Below, piece after piece: positions 23,233 to 35,340 of a stretch of 64,000 nt of DNA. Position 1 is the stretch's first letter. Each line of letters begins with the position of its first letter. The translations under genes and the position numbers were made by a program. Source of the stretch: Artocarpus heterophyllus (lineage: Eukaryota > Streptophyta > Magnoliopsida > Rosales > Moraceae); NCBI GenBank assembly GCA_025403435.1, contig CM046348.1, positions 28,786,148-28,850,147 of the forward strand, in the 5' to 3' direction. The notes under the pieces are model-generated. The model worked only from the letters and a program-made list of their open reading frames with translations. It did not search any database and was not told where the DNA came from.

Positions 23233-25409
23233 TGTCACACACCGAAGTACAGGAGGTGACATGACAGTTTAATTAAGTTAATTAAGTAGAAATTTAGTTA
23301 AAACATGAATTTAAGAATTTAAATTAATTATGAAAATGTGATAATTTAAAATCTTTTTAATAAATGTTTATAATCATTTAATAAACAAATAAGAATAACA
23401 AAGCAAACAATATAAAATAATGAAAATAAGAATAATAAATAAAGAAACTTATAAGAAATGTGAATTGGATCCCACCGACCCACATTTTGTGCATACACAT
23501 AGTACCGACAATTATTAATTTATAACCACAGTCTAAAATAATGAAAGAAAAAAAATTAAAGTAATGCATGCCTTGATTTTATAATTTAAATAACCTACCT
23601 GGTCCTTCTACTTCTCGTGTGTCCTGTCTATAGACTATTCTCCGATCCTAAGCTGAAATTTTCTTAAAGGGGGAAAGATTTAGAAACAAATAAAAATGTG
23701 AGCGAAAAGCTTAGTAGGACTATATTTAAAAACATTTAATTTTAAAAAGAAAAATTTCATTATTCAAGGATTTATTAAGAAAATAGTCTTGTAGAAAAGA
23801 ATAAATAGAATTAAGTAAAACTAATCTTACCAAAATCATTTATTGGCTGACCGGAAGAAAATCATTTCCCTTTTCCTAGGCAAATCATATATATATAACA
23901 CCACTATAGTGGCCCAGCTAGGTTTTAGGACCTGCCCCTAAGGTTGCACGCTACACGACCCGATCTCTGATATGGCATCATGCCCATCTATTTATTCTAT
24001 TAGTTATTAAAAATCTCTTTTTACCAAGTATTTCATTTACATTCATTATGAGGTTTATTATGAAATTCACCTCCATCCACTATTTATGAAAACAGCCAAT
24101 GAAAATCCTTTTTCAATCATTCATTGAAAACATTTTGATAAAATCCTTTTAAGGCCAAAATCTTTTAAAAATTAGGTTACCAAAGAAAAGGGTAGAAGTG
24201 CTACCTCAATACTTGTGCTGATTTTCACACCGCAAATCCCGGTCCATTATACGTTAGCTTCGCGGATCCTCGAACACCTTAAACATGAACTAGGTCTATC
24301 AGTTTCTAGCTGAAGTTATTTTATGTCACTAAGCTACCTCATGGTGTCCTAGTGTGCCATTTGTAGTTACAAAATTTCACCATACCCGGTTGGTCTGCCG
24401 GTCACCCTGGTTCAGCCGGCCAAACTACTGTCAGAAAACCAAGTCTAGCCGACCAAACTTTTCCAGGTTTGGCCTGCTGGACGTATGAATCCGGCCTGCT
24501 AAACCTATAAATCTGGCGTGCCGAACATGAAATTCGGCCTACCAAACTGAAAAATTTTAGAATTTTTCAGGCACGGGTTCTTGGCCTCCCCAAGCCAAAA
24601 TCCTCATTTCAACCTGTTTTTCTCAATTCTCAAGCATGGAAAACAATTATGGACGATAGAAAAATATTATAGAATACTTTTAAACTGAATTAAACAAGAT
24701 TTGTAGAAAGATTTTGAAAATTTTCAAAAATAGAGAAAAATAAAGAAAAATAGAAAATCTTGATTTGAATCCATTTTTGATCAAACGAAGCTTAGATTCT
24801 AGTTATTCTAAGTTTTTCTAACATAGATTAAAGGTTTTCTAAGCTTAGGAAAGATTAAATTTCAAAATACTAAGAAAATTGAGGAATTGAAAAAGTTTTG
24901 AAACTTTGAAAACTAACCTTGGATTCGAGCTTCAAATCGTATTTTTGGTTGCTCAATCATGTTCCCGATCCTCCAATCCACTAACCCAAAGCTTGGGCTT
25001 GATTTTTTGAATAATTTAGAGAGGAATTTAGAGAGAAAGAGAGACAGAGAGAAGAGAGAGAGACGAGCGAGAGGGAAAGAGAGAGAGAGAATGAGCGTGT
25101 GAGGGAGAGAGGGAAGAGAGAGGGAAAATAAATAAAGAGAGAAGTGGGTGGTTTCACAATGTAGAAACTGTGTGCCGCCCACAGTTTTGTAAAATGAGAC
25201 ATAGTTGGCATTTGACAAATTATTTTATTTAAAAATTCAAAATAACATATAACAATAATTCAAGGAAATTAAAAATCATTAGAATAATCAAAACAACGTT
25301 AATTTAGAAATTTCAAAAAATAACCAAATTAAGTTTAAGACATTCATTATGGCACACTAATCCACCATTTTACACACTGATAATATTTAATTAATTTCAA
25401 GGCGTTATG
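23233..25409 (-). repeat. 5' LTR of the chromovirus (about 2.2 kb)
   Basis: The plus-strand left edge is TGTCACACACCGAAGTACAG and the right edge ...GGCGTTATG. The terminal CA seen in the other LTR is TG here, but TSD AAATT follows exactly at 25410-25414. The LTR carries the GA tract (about 25020-25130) and the dyad cluster (24386-24555). Differences from the 3' LTR are spread along its length. Confidence 0.9.
24386..24555. repeat. Decayed TTCGGC-NN-GCCGAA dyads in the chromovirus 5' LTR
   Basis: Copies read GTTGGTCTGCCGGTC, GTTCAGCCGGCCAAAC, GTTTGGCCTGCTGGAC, ATCCGGCCTGCTAAAC, ATCTGGCGTGCCGAAC and ATTCGGCCTACCAAAC. They lie in the same relative place as in the other LTR. On the element's strand they lie downstream of the CT-rich tract, so they are probably transcribed into the leader. 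Confidence 0.75.
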
Positions 25410-25414
25410 AAATT

Positions 25415-25914
25415 ACCATAGGTGGATTTTAGTATTTTGCTAACCCTACTCTCCCACTATTTAAATGCCTTCACGTCCCTTCTCTCTTCCTGTTCATTTT
25501 ACCTTTCTCTTCTAGTCACTCTTCTCTCTCTTTTTTATTGCAAAAATCCCACTCTCAAGCCTTATTCTCGTAGATTGGAGGCCATGAAATGAGTTCAAGC
25601 CATTAAGTTTTTCTTCAAAAACGTCCATTTAAGGTAAGCCTTTTTTGTACAATGTTTTTAGATTTTTGCTTTAAATCTTCCATGCATATTGCAATCCAAG
25701 CATGTATAAGCTTAAACAACACTTAATTAGAGTTCGTAGGACCTAAATCACAATGAAACCGAGCTTTTTTGAACAAAAACAAAATTTAGACTTTAAATTT
25801 TTCCTTGAATTTTTTGTAAAATAAAATATAATAAATTGTTTCATTAAAATTAATTTTCAATTAACTATTTTGATTAAATAACCATGTCACTAACCTCGAT
25901 GTTGGGGTGTGACT
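25415..25914 (+). repeat. Continuation and end of the old plus-strand gypsy LTR
   Basis: After the AAATT duplication the sequence resumes a leader-like LTR part: pyrimidine-rich at 25460-25540, then a splice-donor-like TTAAGGTAAG at 25627-25636. It ends ...CATGTCACTAACCTCGATGT TGGGGTGTGAC at about 25914. The last 130 bases reappear inverted at 30200-30325 and in direct orientation at 42890-43019, always abutting the foldback arm. Confidence 0.55.
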
Positions 25915-28900
25915 AAACTATATTGCACGGTCAACTTGTAAAAAGACGACAAGTTAACGTCTAGAGATTAGTGATAGGATCGACAAAATTGGAAGAAAAT
26001 CTATTGTTGTTATTATTATTAGAATCAAATCAGAAAAGATTAACGCATTATTATAGAGTGGATAAAAGGTAAACTTTTATCGTGTTAGGATTTTTTGTAT
26101 AAAATATTAATTTAATGAGAACTATATTAATGCTTCACTAACCCTAGTTTTGGGGCATAACAATACTATATTGCATAGTCAATTGATAAGAAGACGCCAA
26201 GTAAATTACTAGAGATTAGTGATAGGATTGATGAAATTGGAAGAAGATCAATTATCAATATTATTATTACAATTAAATCAGAAAAGATTAACTTAGTGTT
26301 ATAGGGGACAATAAGGCAAATTTTTTCGTATTTGGATTTTTTTTATATAAGATATAAATTTAATCAGAACCATGCATATTTAAGTTTTCAAAAAAATGAG
26401 AATCTGGTTTAGATTTTGTTATTCAATTTTCTTTCTTTAAATGACAAGAAAAGTATTTTATATATAAGGAAGAAAATATCGATATTTATGGAAATATCGG
26501 TATTTGAATTTAATAGAAAAATTGATAGATATATCGATATCATTGGAAATTGGTATAAAATACGAAAAGTTATCTTAAAATACTTACTTTTAGATGAGAT
26601 CATAAGAAACTCTAAAGTTAATTATTTATAATTTAGATGAAATTCTTAACTAAAATACTAAGTACGTGATAAATACGAATTGTAAGAATTGATCATAATA
26701 TGATAAATGATAAACATACAATCTCAATTGACTAAAATAGTTAAAACTTAACCAAATAGAAGTACTTTACATTATTAGTTTTATATAAGATAAGAAAACA
26801 TCAATATCATAAACAGCTTTTACGAGGTCCAAAGTTATTTGGAATACTTTCTTGGTTTAAATAATATTGATACTAAGACATAAAGTTTGAATAGTTCTTA
26901 TATAACTCTGAACATGTCATGCATATCTCTTGATTTCTACCCATTACCTCTTCATATATAGTAAATTGTGATTTAACCTAATTGCTAAGAGATAAGAAAC
27001 AATATCAGGTTCTCCACTTCTGAGGTTCTTCTTTACTTTTATTACCACACAAATTTGGTCTTCCTATTATATAAAGTTCATCATGATTCGAAAGACTATG
27101 GACTATATAAAAAAAAGTGAATAAAAAGCATGAATTTTGTAACATTGAAAAGTAAATTCATAAAAGACTACATCCAAAAAGTAAATAAAAAAGATATGAA
27201 TTTTACATTTTAAAAGTAAATTAAAAAAAGAGTATAAAGTATGGATTTTTTGCCAATATTTTAGCAAAAAGTTTAATAAAATTTTTCGATATTTTGTCAT
27301 TTACCACAACAATTTTTACGGATATTGATATTTCCTATCGATATACATGGATAATTCTATAGAAATTTTTGGATGTTCTGTAAAAAAGATACGACATCTT
27401 TATTTCCATATCAATACTTCTAAAATACAGAAATTTTCATGAAAATATATGTGGAAATGTCAATTTCTCAATCCTTAGTATCAAGTAGAAAAAAGATTAA
27501 TATATTAATATTAGAGTGAACAGTAAATACAAACTTTTTACATTTTTGGATATATTGGATAATTGAAAATCAAGGTAAGATTTGTGATGCAAATAAAAAA
27601 GAAAGGTGTGTTGGGAAAATCAACTATATAAGGGAACTAAATAATTATGAAATTCTAAAATGATACAAAATTATCTGGCTAACTTATCAACCTTTTGAAG
27701 AGAACCTCTCTTCCCCCACTGTGTATGTGACACTTGTCCGCGTATGTCTTCACACCTTTGTACTCCTACCTTCAATTACATTACTACATTAGCCATGATC
27801 TAACTTCTAAAAAAAAAAAAAACCCTCTCTTTTACCTATCTCTTTAGATTATGTATCAAAGTGATGGTGAGATAAAAAAAATTTAGAATTACTAGTTGGG
27901 AGATTATTCTGAATGTCTTGCTAAAATTGGAGAGTAGTAGTTCTACAGAGCAAGAATTAAATATTCAAAATCTACAAGAAGATTGTTACTGTAAGTATCG
28001 TTATCTAATCTTACTTTGACTATAACTATTTTAAGGATATTTTTTTTGCCTCATTAATATATTTAGCAGTGTTGTATGTATACTAACTACACACACCACT
28101 ATTTTGATTACTTGAGACAAATTTTGTAATTTATTTTTTCAATAACAGTTAATAAGTCGTGCATGTCTAATACACTCCCAAATATATTATAAAATGAGGC
28201 AAAAAAATAAATCCTTAAAAATAATTATAGTCAAAGAAAGATTTGATAACGATACTTACAGTAACAATTTTCTTATGGATTTTGAATATTTGAAATTCTT
28301 GCTGTGTAGAACTACTAGTCTCCACTTTTTACAAGACATACGAAATAATCTCCCAATAGATAATTTTAAAATTTTCTATCTCACCATCACTTTGGTTCTG
28401 TAAGAAATGTCTCTTGAATCCTGATATCTTAATCCAAGAGATTGGTAAAAGAGAAGGATTTTTTTTAGAAGCTAGATCATGACTAATGTAGTAATATAAT
28501 TAAAGAGGAGTACAAACCTGTGAGGCATACAAGGATAAGTCTCATATATATAGTGGGGGAAGAGAGATTCGCTTAAAAAATTCATTAAGATAGCATGATA
28601 CTTTTCTGTCATTTTAGATTTTTTAATTATTTAATTCCCAGATATAGTTGATTTTCCTGGACACACCTTCCTTTTTATTTGTATCACAAATCTTACCTTG
28701 ATTCTCAAGTATCCAACATATCCGAAAGTGTCAAAAGTTTGTATTTAATGTTTACTCTAATATTAATATATTAATCATTTACCTACTTGATACCAAGGAT
28801 TATGAAGTCAATATTTTCACCGATATTTTCATAGACATATCCGTATTTTGGAAGTGCTGATATAGAAATACGGGTCTCCTATCTTTTCTATAATTATCCA

Positions 28901-30199
28901 AAAATTTTCATAGAAATATATAGGAATATTGATTTCTGAAAAAACTATAACGGTAAAAGGACAAAATATTCATGCTTTATACTTGTTTTTTAATTTACTT
29001 TTAACATGTAAAATTCTTGTATTTTTTATTTACATTTTTACTGTAATCTTTCATAAATTTACTTTTCAATGTTACAAAATTCCTTTTTTTTATGTCCTTT
29101 ATTCACTTTTTATCTATAGTCTGTAGTATTTTGAATCATGATGAACTTTTTATAATGGGATGACAAAATTTATGGGGTAATAAAACGGAAGAAGAACTTG
29201 AGAAGTGGAAAACTTGGTATTGTTATTTATTTCTTAGCAATTAGGATAAACCACAATTTGCTATACATGGAGAGATAGTAGGGAGGAATCAAGAGATATG
29301 CATGACATATTTAGAATTATATAAAAGACTATTCAAACTCCATATCTTGATGTCAATATTGTTTAAACCAAGAAGGAATTCTGAACACCTTTGAACTTCC
29401 AAAAAGCTCTTTATGGTATTAGTGTTTTCTTATCTTGCATGAAACTATGCATGTGAAGTACTTATATTTGCTTAAGTTTTAACTATTACTAAATTTGAGA
29501 TTGCATGTTTATCATTTATCATATTATGATCAATTCTTACAATTCAAATTGATCACATCTTATTAAAAAATAAAGTATTTTAAGATGAATTTTCATATTT
29601 TACACTAGTTTCTAAAGATATTGATATATCAGTTGATATTTCTGTAAAATTTAAATATCTATATTTCCATAGATGATATTTTCTTCATCGTATATGTAAC
29701 GCTTTCCTTTTCATAAGAAAATCTGAACTAGATTCTCATTTTTATTTGAAGAATTAAATATGGTCATGATTAAATTTATATTTTACATAAAAAAAAACAC
29801 CCAAATGCAAAAAAGATTTTCCTTCTTGTCCTCGACAACAATGCATAAATCATTTCAGATTTGATTCCAACAATAATATTGATAATTGATCATCTTCCAA
29901 TTTTATCGGTCCTATCACAATCTCTAGTCATTTACTTGGCGTCTTCTTATCAGTTGACTATGCAATATAGTTTTGTTGAATCATTAAAATTGTTCTCATG
30001 AAATTTATATTTTATATAAAAAATCCAAATACGATAAAAGTTTACCTTATTATCCAATCTATAAAATGCATTAATCTTTTATGATTTGATTATAGCAATG
30101 ATAACTACAATATATCTTCTTCCAATTTTGTAAATCCTATCACTAATCCCTAGACATTTACTTGGCATCTTCTTATAAGTTGACCAAGCAATGTAGTTT
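25915..30199. mobile_element. Foldback (long hairpin) repeat, copy 1
   Basis: The left arm (25915 to about 28080) is the inverted complement of the right arm (about 28165 to 30199). The arms are about 2.1 kb each, with a core of roughly 80-140 bp around 28124. The inner edges pair GCCTCAT (28049-28055) with ATGAGGC (28194-28200). Each arm begins with two tandem units of about 245 bp (25915-26140 and 26165-26390 on the left). The arms are rich in GATATT/AATATC steps. No transposase or other protein is encoded; all open frames are short. It could be a foldback/MULE-like non-autonomous element or a duplicated genomic hairpin. Similar copies are at 36505-38155 and 43020-46072 plus 62472-64000. 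Confidence 0.75.
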
Positions 30200-31050
30200 T
30201 GTCACGGCCCAACATCGAGGTTAGTGACGTGGCGGTTTAATCAAAATAGTTAATTAAAACTAAATTTTAATTAAACAATCTATTATATTTTATTTTTAAA
30301 GAATTCAAGGAATAATTTAAACTAAAATAATAAGAGAATAATTAAAACAAATTTCAAGAAAATTAATAGATAAAAGCTTAGCAAATTATCATAGCAAACA
30401 ACATCAAGTAAAACTTAAAGTACCGCCATGGAATGCTCTGGGACCCTCGAAACTCACAGTCTTGGCATACATCATTAAAATATAGAAATAGTACTAACAG
30501 ATATCAAACCAAAGTCCAATGGGAGTTACAATAAAATGCATGAGAATAATTAAATTATTACATGCCTTGAACAGGAAAATGAAAATAACTTACAATAAAG
30601 ATGAACCAGCTCAAGAACTCCACAAGCAATATCAAACAACGATCTATAGTGTACTCGGAGCCGCTTGGGGGTTTAAGTAAAAGCAGGCAAAAAAACAAAA
30701 CTATGAGTGAAAAGCCCACTTAGTGATAAAAAAATTAAAAATAAAGAACAATTTCAATTAAGAAATAATCAATGGGTAAAAGTAGTCGTGATCTCTCAAA
30801 CTCTCATACCAGTGGGTATTCAGATGTAGCGCAGGTGCCACTATGGACAACCCAAATCTTGCGGTTTTTAGTCTATTTAATCATTTTTTTCCTTGTTGAA
30901 AAATATTTAAATTAAATTAAATTGTTTGGGTATAGTGTGCGCAATGTTTCTGTCTAAATATATTATTCTCAACCTAATTTACCCAGTTAGAAAAATAAGG
31001 GTTTATTTGAAAAAGCTTTTACTTGTGCTATTAGTTAGTAAAAAAAACAT
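30200..31050 (-). repeat. Gypsy LTR end fragment, minus orientation
   Basis: The fragment begins TGTCACGGCCCAACATCGAG. It contains GAGTGAAAAGCCCACTTAGTG near 30708, a phrase related to one in the chromovirus LTRs. It is the inverted counterpart of 25780-25914 (short) and of 42460-43019 (longer), and a shorter direct copy lies at 38156-38480. It is truncated on the right near 31050. Confidence 0.6.
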
Positions 31051-31054
31051 TGAT

Positions 31055-31413
31055 GGCATGCCAATTTACATTAGTGGTAGAGCGACACGAATAATGGGCT
31101 TATGTTTGTTCCAAATTTTATTATCTAGAGATTTCTAATCATCCATTTAATTACATAAGTTTATCTTTTAATTCGTAGAGTGAGAGCGATTTAGCACGTA
31201 CTTATACTTAGAGTCTTTAATGAAGTGAAATCGGTGTATATTATTGAAATTATAGATTTTCTTAATATTTGCATTTCCTATGAGCTTTGAAGTATTTTGT
31301 GGCTTTAGGATTTATGTTTGTCTAGTTTGGGATTTATATTTATTGTTGGTTTGGTTTTTGTTGTTCTTTTGTTGTACTTGAGGACAAGCAAATATTTAAG
31401 TTTGGAGGGTCTT
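31055..31413 (+). mobile_element. 3' end of internal region of a second Tat/Athila-like element
   Basis: TTGAGGACAAGCAAATATTT followed by AAGTTTGGAGGG precedes the LTR start at 31414. This is the characteristic end of Tat/Athila-like internal regions, including the polypurine tract. No coding motif remains; the rest of the element is missing on the left. Confidence 0.6.
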
Positions 31414-32900
31414 TGATGAGTAAGTGTTTTACTCACAAATCAAACATTTCTTAAGCTAAGATATTGTGTAAATCCTCAAGCATTTGTGATATTTTGATGT
31501 TTTTGGTGTTATTTTGTAGGAATTTAGTAAAATGGGGATTTATGGGTTTCACGGCATTAAAACGGAGCTTGGAATTCTCCCTTGGTATAAGTAGACGTAG
31601 TCTGGCATCGCACACCAAAAAAAGGGCATTGTAGTGCTTGCTGGAGCACACGGCCATGTGCTAGCTCAAAACACAAGTGCGGGGTGAGCGAGAGTAATGG
31701 GGCTACATGCCCCTAGGGCACCCCCTAGAGGCTGTTTTGTACTGATTTCTATTTTTGGGAAATCTTGACCCTAAATTCTTGATCCAATGGCCCAAAATTG
31801 GCGCTAAATAATCCCTAACATCTTAAAAACCCCTAGAGCTACTATTGTGCAAACAGTGAAGGATTTGGAAGAGGACACTCATGAGTAAGAGCTAGAAGTC
31901 TAGATAGAGAAAAAGTTTAAAGTTGAAGATTCATGGAGGATCTTAGTGGATTCTTGGAGGATTCAAGGCTTTGAGCTCATCTCCACAAAGAGTTTCTTCT
32001 TCCCTTTTCTCTACCTTAATCTAGAATGAAATTTGTTTTTATATTTGTGTGTTGAACATATTTATTTTTATGGATTTCATGAAGAAATTGTCATGGATTT
32101 ATTTATGTTTGCTTAAATTTCCTATTCTAGGGCTCGGTTTAGTTGGATTTGGATTATGTTTGGATTAGTTTGTTAATTGTTGATGTAATTACCATTTCAA
32201 TTTTTTTTATGTTTCTCTATGCCTTATGCTTCTATTTTATTCAACCAACGACTTGGTTGGTGCAATTTATGAATTTCAATACTAGGGAGAGATTGACTCA
32301 TTTATCGTTACTTGTGAAACATAGTCTACATTGTTGCTAAGACTCAGGAGGGCCAAGAACACATAGATAATTGACTTGAAATTCTTGATTTCTACGAGGC
32401 TGAGAGATAATCAATGCCTTGATAATTAAATTAAGGGTTAGGTTTAATAAATGTGTAACTAACCAAGTAAGATAAGAATATCAATTCGGGCATTTGTGCA
32501 TAGAATTTCATTGATGCTCAGGAAAGATAATGAGGTGAACTTAGAGCCCTAAATTAATAAATTGAATGGAATAAAATTTATAATTGTGAAATAAGAAAAG
32601 TATAGGAAGAATTGTGCTAAACCAAATCCCTAGACACATTATACATAGATTGTCCATATTGTAAATTATTTCCCTTGTTTTTTTTGTGGTTTTGTTTGAT
32701 TTGTTTGATTAGTTTTATTTATCTTTTATTTATTTTTCTTTAAATTCCAATTGCCTAAATAAAACTCGGCCATTGTAGTTGCAGTAATTAGCTACTTTTT
32801 AGATTTCAATCCTTGCGAGAGACGACAACCCCTAACTCACCAATCCTATACTAAAACTTGACCCCATGTGCTTGTAGGTTTAGGCAAAAAGCCTTCATCA
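31414..32900 (+). repeat. 3' LTR of a Tat/Athila-like gypsy element (about 1.49 kb)
   Basis: It begins TGATGAGTAAGTG and ends AAAGCCTTCATCA, giving TGATGA...TCATCA ends. It follows a polypurine tract. It includes a GC-richer stretch at 31600-31750 and the phrase TGCGAGAGACGACAACCCC near the end (about 32815). It is a different family from the LTR at 9175-11325. No 5' partner is in the window. Confidence 0.65.
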
Positions 32901-32905
32901 GAGCT

Positions 32906-33320
32906 GGTGATGTCAGGCTATGTTGCCAGTAAATTTTAATATTTACGTGGAAATATTATATTTCTTTTTAATTACAGTATTATTAGAGTAATATTGTATT
33001 TTCTGGTCATTGGTGGATTGGCAAAGTCACTGGTGAATTTTGCATTTTCACGGTAATATAGTATTACTAGAGTAATACTGATTTCTCGGCCTTTGGCAAT
33101 GGTGAATCTTATATTTACATGGTAATCCAGTATTACTAGAGTAATATTGTACTTTTCAGCCGCTAGTGGTAGGACGAAGTAGCCGGTGAAGTTTTGTATT
33201 TACATGATAATACAGTATTACCAGAGTACTATTGTATTTCTTGGCCGAAGGTGGTCTGGCGAAGTCATTGCTGAATTTTTGTATTACACAGTAATACAGT
33301 ACTACTAGAGTAATAATATA
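32906..33320. repeat. Tandem repeat (about 85 bp) carrying a 20-bp palindrome
   Basis: Five copies of AGTATTACTAGAGTAATACT or close variants start at 32976, 33060, 33129, 33214 and 33298, so spacing is 84, 69, 85 and 84 bp. The copy at 33060-33079 is a perfect dyad with a 2-nt centre. Between them lie related stretches with TCGGCC, TGGTGG and GAAGTCACTGGTGAA. The array starts just after the LTR at 31414-32900 and ends shortly before a TATA box. Confidence 0.85.
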
Positions 33321-33346
33321 CGCCAACAAGGGAAGAGGGTGGAAGA

Positions 33347-33354
33347 TATAAAAG
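33347..33354 (+). promoter_or_regulatory. Possible TATA box after the palindrome array
   Basis: TATAAAAG lies about 30 bp past the last repeat unit. If the array is an LTR U3 enhancer, transcription would run rightwards. No gene follows. Confidence 0.35.
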
Positions 33355-33504
33355 AGAATAAGGTAGGGTATTTTAGAGCGTTTATTCTTAATTTTTCATA
33401 AGATATTACTCAATTTCTCATGAATATACTATTTACTACACATTTTGAAACTATATGACATTATTTACTAAGTTTTAACCTAAATATGGTATTTTATTCT
33501 TTCT

Positions 33505-35340
33505 CCCTTATAGATCGATAGTACTAGTAGTACGTTTTTAAGCCAAAGCCCACCATGAGTTTATTTGCACGACCTGTTTTACAAACCCGTATGTTCGGAA
33601 TAATTTGAATTTTACATGCTCCACTACAAGTGAGTCACTACAGATGAATGAGCTCATCGATAAAATTACTACTCTAACTACATCATGTGTTCTACTTTGC
33701 ATTAGGATTTTTTAATAAATGTGATAATCTTCAAACTTACCTTTTATTAATACCACATATGTTTAAGTCTATCACAACTTAAAAATACTAATAATAAGTG
33801 ACACTTTGACATATATAAGCTCATTTTTAAAAATCTAGCATAACACATGTTGAATCTCAAAACTAAATAAACGCTCACAAACAATATTGAACACGAAAAA
33901 CTAATGAATATTCATCTTTCTTTAGCAGACAAATATCATAGCTTAGATTGAACACAAAACAGGAAATTAGAAAATAACTCAGAAGGCAACACTAAAATTT
34001 CTCGTAGTTCGGATTCCAATGAAGAATTGTATGTCCACCCTGGTAAATCCACTATCTGAAGTTCTGAATTCACCCTCTTAAATCAGCCTAATCTTTAGCC
34101 TCACTCTTACAGTTGTTGAATCTTTTTGGGATATAGGAACAATGTTTGTCTCAACTTTATTTGTCTGGAAAACCTCACTCCTAATACCTAATTACACCCA
34201 ATACACAAAGTTTATACACTCTAGAATTGATTAATTAATAAATACATGTAGGTTTACAAACTAAATAACAACTTTGAAATTAATCTTTATGAGTTTGAAG
34301 AATCAATTGGAACATATATTTTAAGTTTAAAAACTGTAGTACGTGAGAGCTTTATACTGTCGCAACCTTTTGCTTTTTATAGTAGCTGTTAAAAACTTCA
34401 CACTGTTTACTGTTGTAATTGATGAATTAGAACTGATGTTCCAAATACCCTATAATTCTCTTCTTTATTTGGCCCTAGCCAAGTCAAACAGCAGATACAC
34501 CTGTTAAATACCTATTTTGATTAGGAGGCTGACATAGCAAAATAACTTCTGACATGGCAACAACTAACTTGAGCCAAATTAACAACACGTGATTTTCTCT
34601 TTATGTTGTAGAATTTCCTCTAGATGCCTTACTGTCACCGGAGTAGTTGTCTTGTTTTGTGCTCTCTTGTGTTTGTAAGGATCGTGTTTATAGAGCAAAA
34701 AGTTGAAAACCACCATAGCCAATTGAAGAAGTGTATTTGATTCAACATGTCTATAGTACTGCAATATTTAACACACATCCACTTCATGAATCAATATTCC
34801 TATCATTTTTTTTTTGAGAAAATAGAAACTACTATTATACAAGAAGTGTTTACAATAGTAGTTTCTATAGTAGGGAATTCAACAACTAAATAAGTTCATC
34901 ATCTATATAAAAAGCATAAGTAGCCAAATAATGAGTAGCTTTATTCAGTTTCAACCAAGCAGCCACTGCCCAAGAAAAGAGCCGCTTCAATACCTTCCAC
35001 AGGTAACTAAATAAAAAATAATAGATCTAGTCTTTAAAATTTTTTATAAACTGGTTCTTTTTTCCTTTTTTTTTTCCCTATGTTTGCAAGATTGTGGGAA
35101 GTGTTTCTTTCACAAATTGCATCCTTCTTTCAATAAGTGCATAACATTCTCAAAAAAAAAAAAAAAAGAGTACAAAAAATAAAATTTGTTACGAAAGGCT
35201 AAAAAGGGATGGAAATCTTGTAAATATAATTGAAAAAAGTGACTTGTTATGTAATCTGTTTGGTTGATAAAATCAAGATGACACAGATAAATGAATAGGG
35301 TGACATAAGAAGAGTCTATAATAGCACTCCACTTAAAGAA
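33505..35340 (-). repeat. Interspersed repeat Y-core, inverted copy
   Basis: The reverse complement of this stretch is collinear with 39730-41590 for about 1.85 kb. Matching landmarks include the A-rich GAGAAAATAGAAAC stretch (34815-34832 against about 40285-40300) and the CATGTCTATAGTACTGCAAT block (34746-34765 against 40354-40373). A 61-aa minus-strand open frame at 34579-34764 is partly open in the other copy but broken there by a stop, so I do not treat it as a gene. Class unknown; it has no recognisable transposase or RT. Confidence 0.7.

Larger units (their letters stand above)
16287..25409 (-). mobile_element. Complete but inactivated Ty3/gypsy chromovirus (Tekay/Del-like)
   Basis: This element of about 9.1 kb lies on the minus strand. 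It has two LTRs (16287-18498 and 23233-25409), a primer site, Gag, protease, RT, RNase H, integrase, a C-terminal chromodomain and a polypurine tract. The target duplication AAATT is intact (16282-16286 and 25410-25414). The order PR-RT-RH-IN-chromodomain and motif wording place it with plant chromoviruses of the Tekay/Del kind. Stops, frameshifts and replaced catalytic residues run through the coding part, and the LTRs differ by many substitutions and indels, so it is not recent. Confidence 0.9.

Noticed and set aside
34579..34764. 61-codon minus-strand frame shared by two Y-core copies
   Set aside because: The second copy (about 40363-40530) has a stop and a shift, and similarity is no higher than in the surrounding non-coding repeat.
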